From the NCBI GenBank assembly GCA_910585215.1, contig CAJUDQ010000033.1:10602-36538 (forward strand): DNA of 25,937 nt, read 5' to 3'. The stretch comes from an uncultured Lachnospiraceae bacterium (lineage in GTDB: Bacteria > Bacillota > Clostridia > Lachnospirales > Lachnospiraceae). Below, in pieces: positions 1 to 8,558 of this stretch (positions within the stretch are counted from its first letter, which is position 1; each line of letters opens with the position of its first letter). The notes below the pieces were generated by a model. That model saw nothing but the letters and a program-made list of their open reading frames with translations, had not been told where the DNA came from and did no database searches. Position numbers and translations under genes: made by a program.

Positions 1-790
1 TTCCTTCTTCTGCTTCTGCACTTGTCTTATCCAGAGTAATTCCAGTGACTTCAACTTTTTCCGGTGCAGCAGAAGTAACAGTGATTGTACACTCTGCGCT
101 GATTTCTGAATTATCCTTTGAAGTTACAGTGATAACTGCTGTTCCTGCCTGTTTTGCTGTTACAAGACCATTCACATCTACAGTAGCGACTGTTTCATCA
201 GAAGATGTCCATTCACAATCCTTTACGGTTGCATTGTCTGGTGTAACAGTTGCTACAAGCTGAACTGTTTTTCCTTCTTCTGCTTCTGCACTTGTCTTAT
301 CCAGAGTAATTCCAGTGACTTCAACCTTTGAGGATATTACGGTAATTTCACACTTTGCACTTAATTCTGAGCCGTCTTTTGTGGTAACTGTAATTGTAAC
401 CTTTCCTGCTTTCTTTGTTGTTACAAGACCATTCGCATCTACAGTAGCGATTGTTTCATCAGAAGATGTCCACTCACAATCCTTTACGGTTGCATTGTCT
501 GGTGTAACAGTTGCTACAAGCTGAACAAGTTTGCCTTCCTGTACCTGTGTGCTTATTTTATCCAAAGTAATTCCTGTTACTGCTATCTTTGCAGGTGTCA
601 CAGTAATTTCACACTTTTTACTCAATTCTGAACCGTCTTTTGTGGTAACTGTAATTGTAGCTGTTCCTGCCTTTTTCGCTGTTACAAGACCATTCGCATT
701 TACAGTAGCGATTGTCTCATCAGAAGAACTCCAATTACATTCTTTTATGGTTGCCTCTTCCGGTGTGATAGTTGCAGTAAGCTGGAGGGT
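1..790 (-). repeat. Tandem near-identical BIG2-coding repeats
   Basis: Direct repeats with periods of 270 and 261 bases: 1-270, 271-531 and 532 to ~790. Bases 1-56 match 271-326 with no difference that I can see, and 165-266 closely match 425-526. The nine-base length difference is a three-residue change in the inter-domain linker (SAAPEKVEVTG against ISSKVEVTG). The array continues beyond the left edge. Such arrays can expand or contract by recombination. Confidence 0.85.
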
Positions 791-3628
791 TTGTCCTTCT
801 TCCAGCTCTCCCTCTGTCTTGTCAAGTGTTATTTCTTCAGCTGCAATTAAATCCTTTATTTCTGTACTTGTCACAGTTACATTACATGTTTTAGTTTTTC
901 CATTTGAAGTAGTGGCTGTAATAATGGCTGTTCCATCTGAAACAGCTGTAACATTGCCATCCTTTACGGTTACTACCTGTTCATCTGAACTTGTCCATGT
1001 AATTTCTTTATCGCCTGTTGCATCTTCTGGCTGAATTGTCGCCTTAATCACAGCCGTAGCGTATATTGTATTATCGCCGGTAATTTTATTTTCAAGTGCA
1101 AGCTCTGTTTTATCTAAAACTATCCCTGTAATCGGAACTTCTACTGTCACTAAACATTCTGCTGTAACATCTCCACAGCTTGCTACAATCTTGGCTGTAC
1201 CTGCTCCTACAGCGGTAATCACACCATCTGTTACTGTTACTATCTTTTCATTTCCTGATGTCCATGTAACAGTTTTATCTGTTGTATTGTCAGGCTTTAC
1301 AGTTGCGGTTATTGTTTCTGTCTTTCCTTTTTCAAGTACAGTTTCTGTCTTGCTTAAAATAATTTCTGTCGCTTCAACATCGGAAACTGTAACCTGACAT
1401 TTTGCTGTCAGACCATTGGATGCCGTCACTGTAACAACGGCTGTACCTGCGGATACTGCGATAACAGTAACTTTTCCTTCTGCAAGCTGAACAGTTGCTA
1501 CTGTCTCATTTGAAGAAACTGCTTTTGTAATCGTGGTTCCTTCTGGAGCAGCACTTGTCAAAGTAAGTTCACCTGTATCTTTTGTACTCAGATTCAGTGT
1601 TGTTTCTGAAAGAACAAATGCTTTTTTTACTGCCTCAATTGTAATATCGTCGGAAGTATCTTTTTTTGCAGTAAATGGAACATTTTCTATACTTGAACCA
1701 TCTTTTACAGCATAGCCTTCTGGAAGTTCAATGGTATAAGTATATTCTTTTTCCGGAGTCAATCCCTTTAAAACTGCTTTTTTAGAAGCATCTACAGTCT
1801 TTGTATAAATTGTCTTTTCTCCGTCTTTTACTGTAATATTGGAACCCTCCATAACATTTATATCTGTAGATACTGTAATTGCAGAAGGTGGAGTTGTATG
1901 TAATGCTTCTACCTCTGCTTCATTTAATGCACGATTATATACTGTGACACCATGCAGTTTGCCTTGTGTATCACCATCTGCATCATAAAATGCTCTTCCA
2001 ATATAAATGTGTTCTGCATTTTTAAATACAGAATTAAAATCATATAATGATATGTCTGTTTTTCTGCAGGCTAAAACACCATCAACATACATACTTACAC
2101 CAGTACTGTCTGCTGTAAGGGTATATGTCTTTACAACACCTGTCTGGTATGACTTGCATGAATCCCATGCAAATCCATTTTTACAATCTGCTTCCGGAAA
2201 TACATTTTCTTTACCTGCAAATGTTACAAAACCATATGTATATCTGGCAATAAGTGTTTCTTCGCTGTCTGTTATATTGAATATATCTCTCCAGTCAGTA
2301 GTAGTTGCTGTCGAAGTATCTATTCTTGCACTGATTGTAAATCCGTTCTCTACTGAAAGGTTTTTTACAACATCACAATCTAATGAAACCCCTGCTTGTT
2401 TAGCACCGTCTGCAGTAGCAAGCTGAATATAACCATTTTCCACAGTAGAAGAATTAAGCGCTGTAAGTACATATCCGCCAGAGGTAACTATTTTGTTTGC
2501 ACTGTCTATTACAGATGTTGCTGTGGTAAAATCTGTATTTAATACTATTCCGTTGGTTAAATTGACCGATTTCTTTACCAGAGCATTTTGAGCTGCCACC
2601 AATTCATCTTTTGCCGCATCAACAGCTGTCTGGTCTGCCTGAGCATCAAGCTTGACTGCTTGGGCATTAGCCAATTTATTTGCAAATACCTTTGCTGTAT
2701 CATCTGTATATAATTCTATCTTAACACTACTTGCCGCTGTTATAGCTTTATCAAGCTCTGTTTTGTCTGCTGCTCCTTTTACAAGATACTCTACTTGCTC
2801 TGAGGTAAGAGCTTGACTGTAAAACTTTACATTATCGTAATAACATTCAGAAATATCTCGGTCACTAGTCTTTCCATCTCCTGGAAATCCCCCTGCTCCT
2901 AATACATTAAAAGTATTATTTAATAATTGATTTATTGGTCCAGTCCAACCATTTGTTTCATAGTCAGTACCTCCTGCTGGTCCAATATTTTGTTTAACGC
3001 AAGTCCCATCTACATAGAGATTTAAATTTTCTTTTGTTAATGTTACTGTAATGTTATGCCACGCATCTTTTTCTAAAGTGACACTCTCTGTATCAGCCCA
3101 TGCCTGTGGATTTCCTGAATTTATACTACAAACTAAATTTGCATTGATTTTCCATAAATTCCACTGATTGTATCCTGGATTGCTAGAAAACAGTACTGAC
3201 CATTCACTTTTTATTGTTGCCGGAATCTTTACATCCATAGAAAATGTCGCACCAGTATCAACTGTAACATTTTTAAATATATCAGATGCTAACTGATAGT
3301 AATTTTGACCAAATGATTCTACTCCTCCATCTGTTATATGCAAAACTTTTCCCTTAGTTGCATCTTCAACAATCTCTACTTTTCCTGTACTGCCATTTGT
3401 TACTGCTGTTGCCCCACCATCTGTTATGGCACCTTCAAAATCATATGTATATGTGGCCTGAGGCAATGTCACAGCTCTAGATTGGCTTTTTGTTGGGTTT
3501 TGTTCAGTACCCCCCCCCTGCTCTGCTGCTGTTACCGGAAATATGGTACTTGCGGCAAGCATCATCGTCATTGTAACAGAAAGAACCCTTTTGTGGATGC
3601 TTCTCTTAAATGATATCATATTTGGCAT
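1..3628 (-). CDS. Large secreted LamG/BIG2 surface protein (3' end outside window)
   Basis: Open frame from ATG 3628 (AAAGGAG just upstream) to the left edge: 1209 codons with no stop. A second in-frame ATG lies at 3619. Residues 1-35 form a signal peptide (KRSIHKR, hydrophobic stretch, VTAA cleavage site). Residues ~45-275 and ~355-575 are LamG/concanavalin-like folds (WHNITVTL and LYVDG motifs). Residues ~277-352 are an Ala-rich helical FIVAR-like linker. Residues ~577-668 are a beta-rich spacer. Then come BIG2 Ig-like repeats of ~80-90 residues (ITLDKT, WTSSDETIATV and KAGTATITV signatures), six complete and a seventh cut by the edge. The family is exported and usually wall-attached; adhesion or glycan binding is inferred. 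A sortase signal or anchor would lie outside the window. A G9 tract encodes Q37-G40. Repeats 4-6 carry paired cysteines. The gene is monocistronic as far as visible, with its own promoter. Confidence 0.9.
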   Translation of the reverse strand, partial: MPNMISFKRSIHKRVLSVTMTMMLAASTIFPVTAAEQGGGTEQNPTKSQSRAVTLPQATYTYDFEGAITDGGATAVTNGSTGKVEIVEDATKGKVLHITDGGVESFGQNYYQLASDIFKNVTVDTGATFSMDVKIPATIKSEWSVLFSSNPGYNQWNLWKINANLVCSINSGNPQAWADTESVTLEKDAWHNITVTLTKENLNLYVDGTCVKQNIGPAGGTDYETNGWTGPINQLLNNTFNVLGAGGFPGDGKTSDRDISECYYDNVKFYSQALTSEQVEYLVKGAADKTELDKAITAASSVKIELYTDDTAKVFANKLANAQAVKLDAQADQTAVDAAKDELVAAQNALVKKSVNLTNGIVLNTDFTTATSVIDSANKIVTSGGYVLTALNSSTVENGYIQLATADGAKQAGVSLDCDVVKNLSVENGFTISARIDTSTATTTDWRDIFNITDSEETLIARYTYGFVTFAGKENVFPEADCKNGFAWDSCKSYQTGVVKTYTLTADSTGVSMYVDGVLACRKTDISLYDFNSVFKNAEHIYIGRAFYDADGDTQGKLHGVTVYNRALNEAEVEALHTTPPSAITVSTDINVMEGSNITVKDGEKTIYTKTVDASKKAVLKGLTPEKEYTYTIELPEGYAVKDGSSIENVPFTAKKDTSDDITIEAVKKAFVLSETTLNLSTKDTGELTLTSAAPEGTTITKAVSSNETVATVQLAEGKVTVIAVSAGTAVVTVTASNGLTAKCQVTVSDVEATEIILSKTETVLEKGKTETITATVKPDNTTDKTVTWTSGNEKIVTVTDGVITAVGAGTAKIVASCGDVTAECLVTVEVPITGIVLDKTELALENKITGDNTIYATAVIKATIQPEDATGDKEITWTSSDEQVVTVKDGNVTAVSDGTAIITATTSNGKTKTCNVTVTSTEIKDLIAAEEITLDKTEGELEEGQTLQLTATITPEEATIKECNWSSSDETIATVNANGLVTAKKAGTATITVTTKDGSELSKKCEITVTPAKIAVTGITLDKISTQVQEGKLVQLVATVTPDNATVKDCEWTSSDETIATVDANGLVTTKKAGKVTITVTTKDGSELSAKCEITVISSKVEVTGITLDKTSAEAEEGKTVQLVATVTPDNATVKDCEWTSSDETVATVDVNGLVTAKQAGTAVITVTSKDNSEISAECTITVTSAAPEKVEVTGITLDKTSAEAEEG
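3510..3518 (-). repeat. G9 homopolymer inside the surface-protein reading frame
   Basis: Nine consecutive C on the plus strand (nine G on the coding strand) lie immediately after the signal-peptide codons. With nine G the frame is open (…EQGGGTEQ…). With ten G the next codons are TAC TGA, an immediate stop. With eight G the frame stops at TGA after about 15 codons. Such a run is far out of keeping with the AT-rich surroundings. Poly-G slippage tracts are an established phase-variation mechanism in other bacteria; here it is inferred. Confidence 0.7.
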
Positions 3629-3781
3629 TTCTCCTTTATAATATATTCAGATTATTTGATAGGAAATCTGTAAACCCGTCCTTTATTCCCCCTTTCTGAT
3701 AATCATTGATAGATTGTCTTATTTGTATTCGCCTCCTTTTTATTATTTGCAATATAATACCAATACAATATTACCAAATTC

Positions 3782-3810
3782 ATTTTAACATAAAAAAGAT
3801 TCTTTGTAAA
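3782..3810 (-). promoter_or_regulatory. Sigma-A promoter of the surface-protein gene
   Basis: On the minus strand TTTACA (3810-3805), a 17-base spacer and TAAAAT (3787-3782). The predicted start near 3775 gives a 5' leader of about 147 bases before ATG 3628. The leader holds a second Shine-Dalgarno-like AAGGAGG near 3738 with no start codon at a workable distance. I recognise no known riboswitch in it. Confidence 0.6.
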
Positions 3811-3894
3811 TATTACCTAAAATTTTTCCTTTTTATTATCAATTTCAAATAAAACTGCATAATCAAAAGCTGTCTCTGACATATTTTCAGCATG

Positions 3895-3925
3895 ACAGGC
3901 AACCAGCTTTCAACCGGTTGCCTGT
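3895..3925 (-). terminator. Terminator-like hairpin after the ABC permease
   Basis: A perfect 10-bp inverted repeat (ACAGGCAACC / GGTTGCCTGT) with an 11-base loop begins four bases after the permease stop codon. No T-run follows on the minus strand, so it may be a weak or factor-assisted terminator or an mRNA 3'-end stabiliser. Confidence 0.5.
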
Positions 3926-3928
3926 TGT

Positions 3929-6577
3929 TTAATCCACCTCACTTTTCAATACATCTATTACATTTTCCTTCTGTATCTTATTTCTCGAATACATCATCGT
4001 TACAAATACCACCACAAACACACTGATAACAGCAATTGCAATATACTCCACTGGTAATATATACGGCGTTTCCACAGAACCGTTTACCATCTGATAAATC
4101 AGATAACTAATCACTATCGAAACCGGAAGTCCAAATAATAACGATTTTGTACCATACAAAAGACATTCCAGATTCAGCATTTTCAAAAATCCCTTTTCTG
4201 TCATTCCGTAAGATTTCAACATGGCAAATTCCCGTCTGCGAAGCCCCAGATTTGTAGATATGGTATTAAACACATTTGCAGTTGCAATCAGCGAAATCAG
4301 AATAATAAATCCAAATGCAAACACCTGCAGAATCCGAATCATTGCATAATCTGAATCTCTTGACTCCGCGGCGTTAAAAATATAATAATCATCTATTTTA
4401 CTGCTCTCTGACAATGCTTTATCCAGATTTTCCTCTAGCTTTGTATAAGAATAACCGGATTTTTTATCCGCATCCACATACGCCCATACAATACTTACTT
4501 TATTTGCCATATCCTGAAATACCGGCTGCATCATAGATTCATCATAAACCAGCTCAATCACATTAAAACGACCACCTATATTTCCTTTTGCCGGCTTTGT
4601 AATCTCATCACCCAGAATAATATCTTTCATCTCCTTATTTTCAAACCCTGCGTCTTCCATTGTTTTATCCTCTGTTATCACAGTACAATAAGCCTTTAAT
4701 CTGTCTGTATCTTTATCAAGCATCTTAAAATTACGATATTTTCCCTGCGAATAAACATTTCCATTTGCAGAATATAAAGCTTTCGGAGAATCTGTATCCA
4801 AATATTCTTTTTCTGATAAATGATTGTCCTTCAAAAGCTCCAGAAACGCATTGTGATTTAAAAACGTAATCGTCAGTGGTATTTCCGACATATCTTCAGA
4901 TACAGGCTCTTCCTGATGAAAATACTTTAAATAATCCTTGGAAAACTGCTCTTTTTCAAGCTTTGCAGCTGCATTATAATATATGGCTCCCATATTAAAG
5001 TTGCCCACACCCTCTGTATTTTCAATTACTTTTTGATAATTATTCATCCAATTTTCACTATATTTTATACTGGAAAAAGTAATCCCGATATCATAATCAT
5101 TTACTTGTGTTCCCGTTCCCATAATCGCCGCCATCATATTTTGAGAATAACTTCCGGCAGAAATAAATAATACAACACTGAAAAATAATGAAAGAATCGT
5201 TGCTCTATATTTCTTTTTACTCCGCTTATAATTTTTCACCGCAATCATTCCCCAGATACCAAACAGCTTGCTTGTCACTGGCGAAACTCTAATCTGCCGC
5301 TTTGTAATCTTTATATCCTGACGCATTTTCACGGCATCCAATATCGGCATTTTCATTGCACGTCTTGCCGGAAGCCATGCGCTGACCAGTACGGTAATTA
5401 TACTGATACAAACTGCAATCATAACTGACCATACCGAAATATGAAGTTCAAATAACACCTTTGTTCCCATTACCTTAGTAAAACTGTCCCGAAGCAGATA
5501 CAAAGTAGTTCCGATTCCTGTGATTCCTACAATCAATCCTGCCGGAATTGCTGCAAGGCTTAAAAATACTCCTTCCCACAAAACGGTATGAATCATCTGC
5601 TTTTTTGTAGCTCCTATGGAAGACAGAATCCCGAACTGCTTTGTTCTCTCACTGACAGATATCTGAAAGGAATTGTAAATCAGCGATATGGAACCTGCTA
5701 TAATAATCAAAATCAGCACCACAGCAAATCCATATAATAATGAAGCCAGACTGTCTTCCCTGAATACTCCATAGGAACGTACAAGGTCGCTGTTATATTT
5801 TATATTATAATCTTCTGCTGTAAACTTATCACTTGTATCTGCCTTTTTTCCTACAAAATATGTTCTTCCATACTCATAGGAATATTTTGGATTTTCCAGA
5901 TTTATGACCATATCATAATACTGACATTCCATTTCATCTGTCGTAAGTGCGGTATATCCCGGCGCGCTGTAAGGTTCAAAATCCGGTCGCTGATAAAATC
6001 CCACTACAGTAAAGCGATATTCTTTTGTCTCACCTATATATTCTCCTTCTTCCCACATGTTATTCTGAGTAAGCATATATTGCCCGTCTTCAGAATACCG
6101 GTTTCCCAGTTTTAATGTTATCACCTCTCCAATATGATATTCTACTCCTCCATTATCATATAAGTGCTTTGGCAAAATGACTTCGGAAGTATTTTCCGGC
6201 ATACGCCCCTCTGTCAGAATAATATTCCTATGATTTGGCAAATTCTTGCTAAAGCCTTCCAAAAACAAATACGGCTTATATTCATTCTGACTTTCTTCAA
6301 GTATGGCATATCCATAATTTTTCAGATAACTGATATCATCAATATTTTCTTTTTCCCCTGTTTCCTCCATAAAGTTCTTTGTGACCGTATCCACCTCGAT
6401 ATTCCAGTCTCCTGAATTTTCTATCGCCATATTTCGGATAAATCTCTGCAGGCTGTATACGCTTGTAGTTACTGCTGTAAATAATGCGACAGACAAAATA
6501 ATTCCAAGAATTGTCACCAGAGTTCTTGTTTTATTTTTCTTCAGGGTCTGAAATGCATATTTTTGAAAAATACTCAT
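3929..6577 (-). CDS. FtsX-family ABC transporter permease, duplicated-core type
   Basis: 882 residues with two FtsX/MacB-like halves. TM1 is ~19-41, followed by an extracellular domain (~42-275) and three TMs (~278-302, ~330-360, ~383-404) flanking the cytosolic ERTKQFGILSSIGATKKQ coupling segment. TM5 is ~458-478, followed by a second extracellular domain (~480-750) and three C-terminal TMs with the equivalent RRREFAMLKSYGMTEKG segment. Its start codon overlaps the ATPase stop as ATGA, so the two are probably translationally coupled. Family members move or dislodge envelope-active peptides or lipids. Adjacent kinase and regulator genes point to peptide-antibiotic resistance as in BceRS-BceAB, but the two large extracellular domains and 8-TM topology differ from classical 10-TM BceB. 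The substrate is unknown. Confidence 0.9.
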   Translation of the reverse strand: MSIFQKYAFQTLKKNKTRTLVTILGIILSVALFTAVTTSVYSLQRFIRNMAIENSGDWNIEVDTVTKNFMEETGEKENIDDISYLKNYGYAILEESQNEYKPYLFLEGFSKNLPNHRNIILTEGRMPENTSEVILPKHLYDNGGVEYHIGEVITLKLGNRYSEDGQYMLTQNNMWEEGEYIGETKEYRFTVVGFYQRPDFEPYSAPGYTALTTDEMECQYYDMVINLENPKYSYEYGRTYFVGKKADTSDKFTAEDYNIKYNSDLVRSYGVFREDSLASLLYGFAVVLILIIIAGSISLIYNSFQISVSERTKQFGILSSIGATKKQMIHTVLWEGVFLSLAAIPAGLIVGITGIGTTLYLLRDSFTKVMGTKVLFELHISVWSVMIAVCISIITVLVSAWLPARRAMKMPILDAVKMRQDIKITKRQIRVSPVTSKLFGIWGMIAVKNYKRSKKKYRATILSLFFSVVLFISAGSYSQNMMAAIMGTGTQVNDYDIGITFSSIKYSENWMNNYQKVIENTEGVGNFNMGAIYYNAAAKLEKEQFSKDYLKYFHQEEPVSEDMSEIPLTITFLNHNAFLELLKDNHLSEKEYLDTDSPKALYSANGNVYSQGKYRNFKMLDKDTDRLKAYCTVITEDKTMEDAGFENKEMKDIILGDEITKPAKGNIGGRFNVIELVYDESMMQPVFQDMANKVSIVWAYVDADKKSGYSYTKLEENLDKALSESSKIDDYYIFNAAESRDSDYAMIRILQVFAFGFIILISLIATANVFNTISTNLGLRRREFAMLKSYGMTEKGFLKMLNLECLLYGTKSLLFGLPVSIVISYLIYQMVNGSVETPYILPVEYIAIAVISVFVVVFVTMMYSRNKIQKENVIDVLKSEVD

Positions 6578-7248
6578 GCTACCACCTCATCTCTTGTAAT
6601 TTTTCCGTCTTCTATGGCGATAATCCTCCCCGCCTGAAGTGCAATATTCTCATCATGGGTAATTACAATCAATGTCTGATGATATTTTTTATTGGAAACC
6701 TTTAATAATTCCATAATTTCCTGACTGTTTTTCGAATCCAGATTTCCTGTTGGCTCATCGGCCAGCATAATTGCCGGATTATTCATAAGAGCTCTTCCAA
6801 TCGATACACGCTGCTGCTGTCCACCCGAAAGCTGATTTGGCAAATGTTTTTCTCTTCCCTTTAATCCTAAAAGCTGAATCAGCTCGTGAAGCCGTTCTTT
6901 GTTTATCTTTTTTCCATCCATCAATACCGGAAGTGTAATATTTTCAATCACATCCATAACCGGAATGAGATTGTAAAACTGATAAATCAGTCCTACTTCT
7001 CTTCTTCTGAATACGGCCAATGCATCTTCTTTCTGCGCATATACATCAATATCATCTACAAATACCTTACCGGAACTTGGCTGGTCCACACCACCCAGAA
7101 TATGCAGCAGTGTACTTTTACCCGAGCCGCTTGGTCCTATAATCGCTACAAATTCACCGTCTTTTATTGTAAATGATACATTATCCAGTGCTCTTACTTC
7201 ATTTTCTCCTCTTCCGTAAATTTTTGTCAGATTTTCCACTTTTAACAT
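6574..7248 (-). CDS. ABC transporter ATP-binding protein (MacB/BceA class)
   Basis: A MacB/LolD/BceA-class nucleotide-binding subunit. Counting from this start: Walker A GPSGSGKST at ~38-46, Q-loop Q90, signature LSGGQQQR at ~140-147, Walker B IMLADEPTGNLD at ~160-171 and an H-loop in VITHDE. It powers the FtsX permease encoded immediately downstream, with a 4-base overlap. The frame can be opened nine bases earlier (ATG at 7257, MMTMLKV), but that ATG abuts the AAGGAGG; the third ATG at 7248 sits at the proper 8-base spacing and gives the usual MLKVENLTKIYG start. A 271-base gap with an operator-like palindrome separates it from the histidine kinase gene, suggesting its own inducible promoter. 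Confidence 0.93.
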   Translation of the reverse strand: MLKVENLTKIYGRGENEVRALDNVSFTIKDGEFVAIIGPSGSGKSTLLHILGGVDQPSSGKVFVDDIDVYAQKEDALAVFRRREVGLIYQFYNLIPVMDVIENITLPVLMDGKKINKERLHELIQLLGLKGREKHLPNQLSGGQQQRVSIGRALMNNPAIMLADEPTGNLDSKNSQEIMELLKVSNKKYHQTLIVITHDENIALQAGRIIAIEDGKITRDEVVA

Positions 7249-7348
7249 TGTCATCATCCTCCTTTTTGTATGAGAGAAAATTGCTTTATACTTTCTCTGA
7301 TACTGCCTTTACAAAACGTGATATTCTGTTTGTTTTTAATTCTCTTAC

Positions 7349-7354
7349 AGTATA
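7349..7354 (-). promoter_or_regulatory. Probable -10 element of the ABC transporter genes
   Basis: TATACT on the minus strand, about 100 bases before the ATPase start. No good -35 hexamer lies 16-18 bases upstream (the bases there read near CTGTTG), which fits an activator-dependent promoter driven from the palindrome at 7388-7401. Confidence 0.35.
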
Positions 7355-7387
7355 TCAGGCCAGAATGACACAACAGTGAGTTTAAAG

Positions 7388-7401
7388 TGACAATATTGTC
7401 A
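7388..7401. promoter_or_regulatory. Operator palindrome TGACA-N4-TGTCA, BceR-like
   Basis: A perfect 14-base palindrome TGACAATATTGTCA lies between the kinase gene and the ATPase gene. From family knowledge, Bce-type response regulators bind inverted repeats of the form TNACA-N4-TGTNA upstream of their transporter operons, and this site fits exactly. Its centre is about 43 bases upstream of the TATACT. It is likely bound by the response regulator encoded at 8559-9227. Confidence 0.6.
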
Positions 7402-7528
7402 TTTTTACTTTATTAAAAACACCTCTTTGTATTCTTGCAATCTATTTTTGTAAAATGCTTTTATAAACAAAATTCAGAAAATTGCTTTCAAACTTATAAT
7501 ATCACAAACGTCTTGTTTCTGATTGTTT

Positions 7529-8539
7529 TCAGACAATGCCTTTATATAGTTTAATTACAAATCTGGCTCCTCCCTCAGAACGGTTTTCAGCCTTAATACT
7601 TCCATTTTCATTTCTTAAAATCATGCGTGACAGTGCCAGTCCAATTCCTACACTGTCTGCCGCCGAATTTTTTCCCCTGTAAAAACGCTCGAATAAATGA
7701 GGCAGGTCCTCTTTGTCAATCCCTGCTCCGTTATCTTCTATTACAATCTCAAGATACATGGGATTTTCTCTGGCTTTTACCCAGATTTTTCCACCCTCAT
7801 TCGTATGCTCCATACAGTTTTTTAAAATATTTCCAATCGCCTCTGTACTCCATTTTTTATCCCCTGAAAAATTCAATTCATCTGCAATATCCAGAACAAG
7901 ACTTTGATTTTTAATATCCATCGGAATTAAAATTGCCTCACTTGCATCCTGCAAAAGCTCTTTGACATTTACATTTTCCTGTTCAAACTGTGCTGTTCCT
8001 GCATCCAGCTTTGATATTTTCAGCAAAGAATCTGTCAGCCAGCGAAGCCTGTCCGTCAGACGTCGCATCTCTTTTAGCAGTTCCTGCCTTTTTGTCTCTG
8101 TCAGTTCTTCGGATAAAAGAGACTGGATAAGATTTAAAGAAGTAAGAGGGGTTTTCAGCTGATGCGAAATATCCGCGAGAGAATCCGCAAGAAAAAGCTT
8201 TTCTGCCTGTAATTCGTCTGTTCGTATTTTCAGCAAATCCAGAACTTTATTTACCTCACATCTTAAAATGCTGAGTTCACCCTCTCTGTAATCTTCAATT
8301 TTATGAATTGCCTTTTTATGAAGCACAGATTCAATCTCACTGCTAAATTTACGAATAGTACGATATCTCAAAAATGTAAGAAAAAGAAAGACTATTCCCA
8401 TAAATATCATTGTTGTTATACAAATCACTGCTGTCTGTGTATCTCTTAAAAATCCAGTCACCAATCCAATTGTAACCGTAAGTAAAATAAACAGCATACA
8501 GTCTATTTTTACTTCTTTATTGCGAAAAAAATATAACAT
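7529..8539 (-). CDS. Sensor histidine kinase of a Bce-like two-component system
   Basis: 336 residues. Two TM helices (~13-31 and ~37-57) are separated by only about five residues, so there is practically no extracellular sensor. That is the intramembrane-sensing design in which the partner transporter senses the ligand. Then a short linker; a DHp domain with the H-box ISHQLKTPLTSL (phospho-acceptor H126); and a HATPase with N-box NILKNCMEHT (~237-246), G1 DNGAGI (~269-274), F-box LFERFYRG and G2 GIGLALS (~298-304). ATG 8539 has GGAG six bases upstream and follows the regulator stop by 19 bases, so the two genes are co-transcribed. No convincing terminator follows, so read-through into the transporter genes is possible. 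Confidence 0.92.
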   Translation of the reverse strand: MLYFFRNKEVKIDCMLFILLTVTIGLVTGFLRDTQTAVICITTMIFMGIVFLFLTFLRYRTIRKFSSEIESVLHKKAIHKIEDYREGELSILRCEVNKVLDLLKIRTDELQAEKLFLADSLADISHQLKTPLTSLNLIQSLLSEELTETKRQELLKEMRRLTDRLRWLTDSLLKISKLDAGTAQFEQENVNVKELLQDASEAILIPMDIKNQSLVLDIADELNFSGDKKWSTEAIGNILKNCMEHTNEGGKIWVKARENPMYLEIVIEDNGAGIDKEDLPHLFERFYRGKNSAADSVGIGLALSRMILRNENGSIKAENRSEGGARFVIKLYKGIV

Positions 8540-8558
8540 AAATTCTCCATTTTCTATT

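Noticed and set aside
1..790. CRISPR-like regular repeats
   Set aside because: Period is 261-270 bases, repeats are coding, and there are no short repeat-spacer units.
45..2426. Several plus-strand reading frames of 60-167 codons
   Set aside because: They are antisense shadows of the BIG2/LamG surface protein, which is open for 1209 codons on the minus strand.
3729..3745. Second AAGGAGG in the leader of the surface-protein gene as a leader-peptide start
   Set aside because: The nearest ATG is more than 20 bases away and gives only seven codons.
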